Below, piece after piece: positions 6,357-11,010 of a stretch of 11,010 bases of DNA; position 1 is the stretch's first letter; every line of letters begins with the position of its first letter. The DNA comes from an uncultured Geobacter sp. (GTDB lineage Bacteria > Desulfobacterota > Desulfuromonadia > Geobacterales > Geobacteraceae). The notes under the pieces were generated by a model, which did no database searches, had not been told where the DNA came from, and saw nothing but the letters and a program-made list of their open reading frames with translations. A program made the translations under genes and the position numbers. The stretch covers positions 1 through 11,010 of the forward strand of contig CALABV010000238.1 in assembly GCA_937886325.1 (NCBI GenBank). Direction: 5' to 3'.

Positions 6357-6458
6357 GTTCCTACGTGTGGGCAAAGGGTGTTTTTGGGGAGTCTCCACGG
6401 TCTTGCCGGAGGCCCCTTCATGCGGTGTCCGAATTTAATTATTTCAGGGGAGGTCGAG

Positions 6459-8117
6459 ATGTCGAGTTTTATCGAGTGTACTATGGGCGGTCTGCTGGAT
6501 CGGATGGCTGAGCGCTTTCCGGATAACGACGCGCTTGTATACGTGGATCGGGGGCTTCGCTATTCCTATCGTGAGTTCAACGAAGTATGCCGTCGCGTCG
6601 CGAAAGGGCTGCTCCGACTGGGGGTGAAGAAGGGCGACCATGTTTCCATCTGGGCCACGAATGTTCCCGAATGGGTGATTCTCCAGTTTGCCTCCGCCAA
6701 GATCGGCGCTATCCTCGTGACCATCAATACCAGTTATCGTACCGCGGAACTGGAATATATTCTGAAACAGTCAGATTCGAACGCTCTCTTTCTGGTAAAG
6801 GGATTCAAAGACACCGATTACGTCACAACCCTCTACGACGTAGCGCCGGAGGTTCCGGACTCCACCCCGGGTTCCCTGAAGAGCGCGAAACTCAGTTGTT
6901 TGGAGAAAGTTGTCTTTATCGGCGAGGAAACGCCCGCCGGTATGCTGAACTTCAATGATCTGTACACCCTCGCCGATGAGGTGTCCGATGAAGAACTGGC
7001 GGCGGTTGAAGCCGGGTTGAATCCCCACGAAGTCATCAATATGCAGTATACATCCGGTACGACGGGCTTCCCGAAGGGGGTCATGCTCACCCACTACAAT
7101 GTTATCAACAACGGCTTTTTCATCGGTGAATGTATGCGTTTCACGGAAAAGGATCGCCTCTGCATCCCGGTTCCCTTTTTCCATTGCTTCGGCTGTGTCC
7201 TCGCCGTCATGGCCTGCGTGACACACGCTTCCACCATGGTCCCGGTTGTCACCTTCAACCCGCTCCATGTGCTCCAGGCAATTGAACAGGAGCGCTGCAC
7301 CGCGGTACACGGCGTTCCGACCATGTTCATCGCCGAACTGGAGCATCCCGACTTCGACACGTTCGATCTAACCAGTCTCCGTACGGGAATCATGGCCGGC
7401 TCTCCGTGTCCCATCGAGGTGATGAAGAGGGTGATACGCGATATGCACGCATCAGAGATTACCATTGCCTACGGCCAGACGGAATCGTCGCCGGTGATCA
7501 CCCAGACGCGGACCGACGACCCCATTGAGCTGCGCGTGGCCACTGTCGGACGGGCGCTGCCCGACGTGGAGGTGAAGATCGTGGATATCGAAACCGGTGC
7601 GACTCTCCCTCCAGGAAAGCAGGGAGAGCTTTGCACCCGCGGCTATCTGGTTATGAAAGGTTACTACAAGATGCCGGAGGAGACGGCTAAGGTGATCGAC
7701 GCGGACGGGTGGCTCCATACCGGCGACCTTGCGGTCATGGACGAGAATGGTTATTGCAAGATAACAGGGCGCATCAAGAACATGATCATCCGTGGTGGTG
7801 AAAATATCTACCCCCGTGAAATCGAGGAGTTCCTCTATACACATCCGAAGATATCCGATGTGCAGGTGTACGGCGTCCCCGACAGGAAATTCGGTGAGCA
7901 GGTCATGGCTGCCATTGTCCTGAAAAAAGGGATGGAAATGACCGAAGACGAAGTGAAGCAGTTTTGCAAAGGGAAGATTGCCAACTACAAGATCCCCAAA
8001 TATGTCAAGTTCGTCGACTCGTACCCCATGACCGCGTCCGGTAAAATCCAGAAATTCAAGCTCCGCGAGATGGCAATTCGTGAGTTGCAACTGGAGGATG
8101 AGATGGAGACTGCCTAG
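6459..8117 (+). CDS. Acyl-CoA synthetase (AMP-forming), fatty-acyl-CoA ligase type
   Basis: Activates a carboxylic acid to its acyl-CoA through an acyl-adenylate, using ATP. The 552-aa product has the full set of ANL-superfamily motifs: P-loop YTSGTTGFPKG at 197-207, YGQTESSP at 338-345, GWLHTGD at 417-423, hinge GRIKNMIIRGGENIYPREIE at 437-456, and catalytic Lys529 in TASGKIQK. The sequence most resembles medium/long-chain fatty-acyl-CoA synthetases (ACSF2-like) rather than acetyl-CoA synthetase, and it is shorter than the latter; chain length cannot be read from sequence. The start at 6459 has GGGGAGG 5 nt upstream, and an upstream in-frame extension to 6270 is rejected. It is first in a cluster with an M24 enzyme (1 bp downstream) and citrate synthase, so its product may feed acetyl units towards the TCA cycle. 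Confidence 0.92.
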   Translation: MSSFIECTMGGLLDRMAERFPDNDALVYVDRGLRYSYREFNEVCRRVAKGLLRLGVKKGDHVSIWATNVPEWVILQFASAKIGAILVTINTSYRTAELEYILKQSDSNALFLVKGFKDTDYVTTLYDVAPEVPDSTPGSLKSAKLSCLEKVVFIGEETPAGMLNFNDLYTLADEVSDEELAAVEAGLNPHEVINMQYTSGTTGFPKGVMLTHYNVINNGFFIGECMRFTEKDRLCIPVPFFHCFGCVLAVMACVTHASTMVPVVTFNPLHVLQAIEQERCTAVHGVPTMFIAELEHPDFDTFDLTSLRTGIMAGSPCPIEVMKRVIRDMHASEITIAYGQTESSPVITQTRTDDPIELRVATVGRALPDVEVKIVDIETGATLPPGKQGELCTRGYLVMKGYYKMPEETAKVIDADGWLHTGDLAVMDENGYCKITGRIKNMIIRGGENIYPREIEEFLYTHPKISDVQVYGVPDRKFGEQVMAAIVLKKGMEMTEDEVKQFCKGKIANYKIPKYVKFVDSYPMTASGKIQKFKLREMAIRELQLEDEMETA

Positions 8118-8118
8118 G

Positions 8119-9315
8119 ATGAACGGACGGAACACCCCGAAAAGCGAGCTGGATTGCCGCAAATACGCCCTTCAGTCTCTGATGGCGACCGAGGGACTGG
8201 ATGCCGTTCTCCTCATCCAGAACGCCGATCTTTTTTACTTCACCGGCACAATCCAGTCGGGATGCCTCTGTATTCCCGTTGAGGGCGAGCCGATATACAT
8301 GGTAAGAAGGGAGTTGCAAAGGGCGCATGCCGAGTCGGCGCTCACGGAGATTGTGCCCTTTTCTTCCATGCGTGAAGCACCAGCTATCCTTGACGGTTAC
8401 GGCATCCGTGAGCTGGAGCGGGTCGGGATGGAGTTGGACGTCCTGCCGGTCGGTCTCTTTGAAAGGTACCGGAAGGTCTTCCCCGGTGTGAAGTTTTCCG
8501 ATGCCACACCTCTCGTGAGACGGGTGAGAATGAAAAAATCACCCTACGAACTGGAGATAATGCGTGAAGCGGCCCGGCAGGTGGATCTCGTGTACCGACG
8601 TGCCCGCGACGTTATCCGTGTGGGAATGACGGACCTGGATCTTGCCGCTGAACTCGAATACGTGGCACGTCGGGAAGGGCATCTCGGTCATGTCAGGATG
8701 CGGGCCTTCAACGGTGAAATGATCTTCGGTCACACCTTCTCCGGGGCTGACGGCGCGGTGCCCGCGTACACGGATACGCCGCTGGGCGGCGCGGGATTGC
8801 ATCCCAGTTTCGGGCAGGGGTGCGGCACGAAACCGATTGCTCCCCGTGAGCCCATCATCGTGGATTTTGCCGGGAGTATTGACGGTTATCTGGTCGACCA
8901 GACCCGTGTCTTTTCCGTGGGAGGGCTTCCGGAAGAGTTGCGCAAAGGGTACCTGGATATGCTGGCGGTGCAGGAGCGGATGCGTGAACGTGCCGTGCCG
9001 GGAGCGGTCTGGGGAGATATTTATGATGCCTGTCATGCCTTCGCAGTGGAAAAAGGCCATGCCGACCACTTCATGGGATACAAGGGAGCTCAGGTCTCGT
9101 TTATCGGTCACGGTGTCGGTATCGAGATTGACGAGTATCCCTTCCTGGCGCGAGGTTTCAGCGAAATGACCCTGGAGGCCGGAATGGTATTCGCATTCGA
9201 GCCGAAACTGGTGTATCCGGGAATCGGCGCGGTGGGTATTGAAAATACCTTCCACTTGTCCGCCGGCGGACTCGAACAGATTACCTTTTCCAGCGAGGAT
9301 ATCGTTGTTCTGTAG
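8119..9315 (+). CDS. M24-family metalloenzyme (Xaa-Pro peptidase / creatinase fold)
   Basis: A 398-aa protein with an N-terminal creatinase-like domain (about 10-140) and a C-terminal pita-bread catalytic domain (about 145-390). All five expected metal ligands are present: D249 and D260 (VDFAGSIDGYLVDQTR, the normal 11-residue spacing), H331 in GHGVGIEIDEYP, E361 in AFEPK and E375 in GIENTF. It should therefore be an active di-metal enzyme, most likely an Xaa-Pro aminopeptidase or dipeptidase; the fold also hosts creatinase-type hydrolases. The start lies 1 bp after the acyl-CoA synthetase stop, with GGAG 10 nt upstream, so the two are surely co-transcribed. There is no signal peptide, so it is cytoplasmic. 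Why a peptidase-like enzyme sits between acyl-CoA synthetase and citrate synthase is unexplained. Confidence 0.88.
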   Translation: MNGRNTPKSELDCRKYALQSLMATEGLDAVLLIQNADLFYFTGTIQSGCLCIPVEGEPIYMVRRELQRAHAESALTEIVPFSSMREAPAILDGYGIRELERVGMELDVLPVGLFERYRKVFPGVKFSDATPLVRRVRMKKSPYELEIMREAARQVDLVYRRARDVIRVGMTDLDLAAELEYVARREGHLGHVRMRAFNGEMIFGHTFSGADGAVPAYTDTPLGGAGLHPSFGQGCGTKPIAPREPIIVDFAGSIDGYLVDQTRVFSVGGLPEELRKGYLDMLAVQERMRERAVPGAVWGDIYDACHAFAVEKGHADHFMGYKGAQVSFIGHGVGIEIDEYPFLARGFSEMTLEAGMVFAFEPKLVYPGIGAVGIENTFHLSAGGLEQITFSSEDIVVL

Positions 9316-9368
9316 AAAATGAAACGGGCGCCACTATTACAGTGCCTGCAAAAGGAGACCTGCCCCGG

Positions 9369-10685
9369 ATGACAATCCTGAAGGAAAAACTTCTCGAAAA
9401 GATACTCGCTCATCGCTCCCGAATAGCCGCTCTCCTGAAGGATCACAGGCATGTGGAAGTCGACAAGGTGACGATTGGTCAGTGCATCGGGGGAATCCGT
9501 GATGTCAAATGCCTGGTTACCGATATTTCATTTCTGGATCCGCAAGAGGGTATTCGCTTCAGGGGAAAGACCATCCCCGAGACATTCGCCGCGCTACCCC
9601 ATGTGCCCGGGTGTGAGTATCCCTATGTGGAGGGTTTCTGGTATTTTCTCCTCACCGGAGAGATCCCTACAATGGAAGAGACTCTTGAAGTGGTGGAGGA
9701 TTTCAGCCTGAGATCGGCGCTCCCCCAGTACGTCATTGATATTCTGCGGGCCATGCCCCGCGACACCCACCCCATGACCATGTTTTGCATGGGAGTGCTT
9801 GCCATGCAGCGCGAATCCATATTCGCCAGAAAGTATGCGGCGGGGATGAAAAAATCCGACTACTGGGATCCCATGTATGAAGACTGCTGCAATATACTGG
9901 CGAGGATCCCCGCCGTAGCCGCCTACATCTACAGGATGAAGTACAGGTCGGATACCTTTATCCCGCCCGAACGGTATCTGGACATAGGAGCCAATTTCGC
10001 GCATATGATGGGAATTCCGAGGCCGTACGATGATGCGGCGCGTATGACCTTCATCATTCATTCAGATCACGAATCGGGAAACGTATCTTCGCATGCAACC
10101 CACCTCGTGGCTTCCGCGTTGGCGGATGCCTATTATAGCCTGACCGCGGGACTCAACGGCCTTGCGGGCCCCCTTCACGGGTTGGCGAATCAGGAGGTAC
10201 TGCGCTGGATTCAGGAAGTGTACCACCGGCTTGGAGGGAAGGTGCCGTCGGAAGACGACCTCAGGGGTTATATCTGGGAGACGCTGAACAGCGGTCAGGT
10301 CATCCCGGGATACGGACACGCCGTCCTCAGGAAGACCGATCCGAGGTACTTGGCGCTCAAGGAGTTCTGTGAAAGGCATCTGTATGATAATGAACTGTTC
10401 CGGGTAGTGAACATGATCTACAAGGTGGCGCCCTCTATCCTCATGGAGCACGGCAAGGCGAAAGATCCATGGCCGAACGTGGATGCTCAATCAGGGGTGG
10501 TGCACTGGCATTTCGGCATCACCGACTATGACTTCTATACCGTCCTTTTCGGAGTGGGGCGGGCGATTGGTGTTCTGGCTACGATTATCTGGGATCGTGC
10601 ACTCGGCTATCCCATAGAACGTCCCAAATCAATTACGACCGATATGCTGGAAAAGTATGCTCACGGGGAAAGTTTGGACTTCTGA
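9369..10685 (+). CDS. gltA: Citrate synthase, eukaryote-like type
   Basis: Condenses acetyl-CoA with oxaloacetate to citrate, the entry step of the TCA cycle. The 438-aa product has the catalytic triad at H270 (GLAGPLHGLANQEVL), H317 (IPGYGHAVLR) and D372 (NVDAQSGVV), plus HSDHESGNVS at 231-240, which matches the mitochondrial enzyme closely. The long N-terminal part and motif wording are those of the mitochondrial-like class reported from Geobacteraceae, not the NADH-inhibited E. coli hexameric class. The start at 9369 is used because AAAGGAG (9351-9357) precedes it by 11 nt; a GTG at 9342 lies before that site. It follows the M24 gene by 53 bp with no terminator seen, so it is probably in the same operon, though a separate promoter is possible. 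Confidence 0.95.
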   Translation: MTILKEKLLEKILAHRSRIAALLKDHRHVEVDKVTIGQCIGGIRDVKCLVTDISFLDPQEGIRFRGKTIPETFAALPHVPGCEYPYVEGFWYFLLTGEIPTMEETLEVVEDFSLRSALPQYVIDILRAMPRDTHPMTMFCMGVLAMQRESIFARKYAAGMKKSDYWDPMYEDCCNILARIPAVAAYIYRMKYRSDTFIPPERYLDIGANFAHMMGIPRPYDDAARMTFIIHSDHESGNVSSHATHLVASALADAYYSLTAGLNGLAGPLHGLANQEVLRWIQEVYHRLGGKVPSEDDLRGYIWETLNSGQVIPGYGHAVLRKTDPRYLALKEFCERHLYDNELFRVVNMIYKVAPSILMEHGKAKDPWPNVDAQSGVVHWHFGITDYDFYTVLFGVGRAIGVLATIIWDRALGYPIERPKSITTDMLEKYAHGESLDF

Positions 10686-10691
10686 GGAAGA

Positions 10692-10726
10692 GTCCAACCG
10701 TATTCCGGGTTAGAGAACGGGTGGAC
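10692..10726. terminator. Weak hairpin between convergent gltA and AMMECR1 genes
   Basis: GTCCA (10692-10696) pairs with TGGAC (10722-10726), then after one mismatch CC with GG, around a loop of about 19 nt. A mixed CTTTCTCTCT stretch follows on the plus strand about 10 bp later. It is the only dyad I see in this 59-bp gap, and it is poor as an intrinsic terminator. Confidence 0.25.
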
Positions 10727-10744
10727 GGGAAGGGGGCTTTCTCT

Positions 10745-11010
10745 CTATCTATCACCGAAAATCTGGGCGCTGAATATATAGATGTCCGCCTCATTTTTCC
10801 ACGCATCCGTTTCAAGTCCGGCTTTCAGGCACGTCTGCTCCAGAAATGTTGTTCGATCCCACCCCTGTTCGGATGCAACCTGAGGGAGAAGAACACCGCG
10901 GAACATGTTTTTTTCGATGTAAATCCCATGGATGCCGACCTGAATCTCTTCAACTGACTTGATCTTTTTGAGCGGGGAAAGAACAGATATTTCCAGGTCT
11001 ATATCGCCCA
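10745..11010 (-). CDS. AMMECR1-domain protein (AmmeMemoRadiSam system protein A), C-terminal part
   Basis: The gene enters from the right edge; 87 complete codons and the TAG stop (10747-10745) are visible. The residues show the AMMECR1 signature: DLEISVLSPL near the edge, then GIHGIYIEKNMFRGVLLPQVASEQGWD, FLEQTCLKAGL, a conserved Trp and IYIFSAQIF at the C-terminus. Bacterial AMMECR1 proteins often lie beside a MEMO-family protein and a radical SAM protein, together called the AmmeMemoRadiSam set, whose biochemical role is not settled. Those partners, if present, would be beyond 11010. The gene converges on gltA with 59 bp between stops. The start is outside the window, so total length and any fusion to another domain cannot be judged. 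Confidence 0.85.
   Translation of the reverse strand, partial: GDIDLEISVLSPLKKIKSVEEIQVGIHGIYIEKNMFRGVLLPQVASEQGWDRTTFLEQTCLKAGLETDAWKNEADIYIFSAQIFGDR

Larger units (their letters stand above)
6030..6458. other. Long non-coding region between phoB and the acyl-CoA synthetase gene
   Basis: I find no credible gene here. An open frame runs into the acyl-CoA synthetase from 6270, but its sequence is not protein-like and it lacks a ribosome binding site; a 41-codon minus-strand frame from the ATG at 6421 also has none. The region is richer in A+T than its surroundings around 6240-6310, where a promoter is likely, and it contains several dyads listed separately. A transcript starting near 6285 would have a leader of about 170 nt, longer than usual. 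Confidence 0.6.

Noticed and set aside
6296..6421. Short minus-strand frame (about 41 codons) in the intergenic region
   Set aside because: There is no Shine-Dalgarno sequence upstream and no protein-like pattern.
6270..6458. In-frame N-terminal extension of the acyl-CoA synthetase
   Set aside because: It has no ribosome binding site at its start, its residues are not protein-like for the family, and a strong GGGGAGG precedes the ATG at 6459, where the homologous region begins.
6447..6461. Shared leader GGGGAGGTCGARATG at both pstS and the acyl-CoA synthetase
   Set aside because: The similarity is limited to a strong Shine-Dalgarno and spacer; chance or ordinary RBS preference explains it.
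8539..9255. Minus-strand open frame opposite the M24 gene
   Set aside because: The plus-strand frame holds every M24 metal ligand; the antisense frame has no recognisable motif.

Overview
The window looks like chromosomal sequence from a Geobacter-type deltaproteobacterium (Desulfuromonadales/Geobacteraceae). The indications are a citrate synthase of the eukaryote-like type known from Geobacteraceae, a PiT transporter paired with a DUF47 partner, a DUF502 membrane protein, a PhoR with a large periplasmic sensor, an AMMECR1 protein and moderately high G+C. Assignment to a species or genus is inference. No RNA gene, mobile element, CRISPR array or prophage is visible.

The left half (1-6029) is a phosphate-starvation block. 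On the minus strand are pstS (972-1, high-affinity phosphate-binding protein), pit (2072-1071, PiT transporter) and a DUF47/PhoU-like gene (2682-2065) that overlaps pit by 8 bp, then phoR (5281-3509) and phoB (5958-5278), which overlap by 4 bp. A DUF502 two-helix membrane protein (2856-3446) faces the other way in the middle. Three control regions, in front of pstS, DUF47-pit and phoB, carry tandem sites with an 11-bp period whose best form is CTGTAAC on the minus strand. In front of pstS and phoB a -10-like hexamer (TAGAAT, TACAAT) lies exactly 11 bp past the same point of the last site. This is the layout of a PhoB-activated promoter, so the block probably regulates itself: PhoR senses, PhoB activates phoBR, pstS and perhaps DUF47-pit.

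A non-coding stretch of about 430 bp (6030-6458) contains several dyads and a possible promoter. It precedes a plus-strand cluster of central carbon metabolism: a 552-aa acyl-CoA synthetase (6459-8117), an M24 (Xaa-Pro peptidase/creatinase-fold) enzyme with all five metal ligands (8119-9315), and citrate synthase gltA (9369-10685). Spacings of 1 and 53 bp suggest an operon. The role of the M24 enzyme there is unknown.

At the right edge, converging on gltA, is the C-terminal part of an AMMECR1-domain protein (minus, 11010-10745), component A of the poorly understood AmmeMemoRadiSam set. Most of the window is recognisable. The less usual items are the Pho-site arrays with fixed geometry, a three-part repeat that can form alternative hairpins between DUF502 and phoR, homopolymeric G tracts in pstS and at the DUF502 ribosome binding site, and the dyads ahead of the acyl-CoA synthetase.
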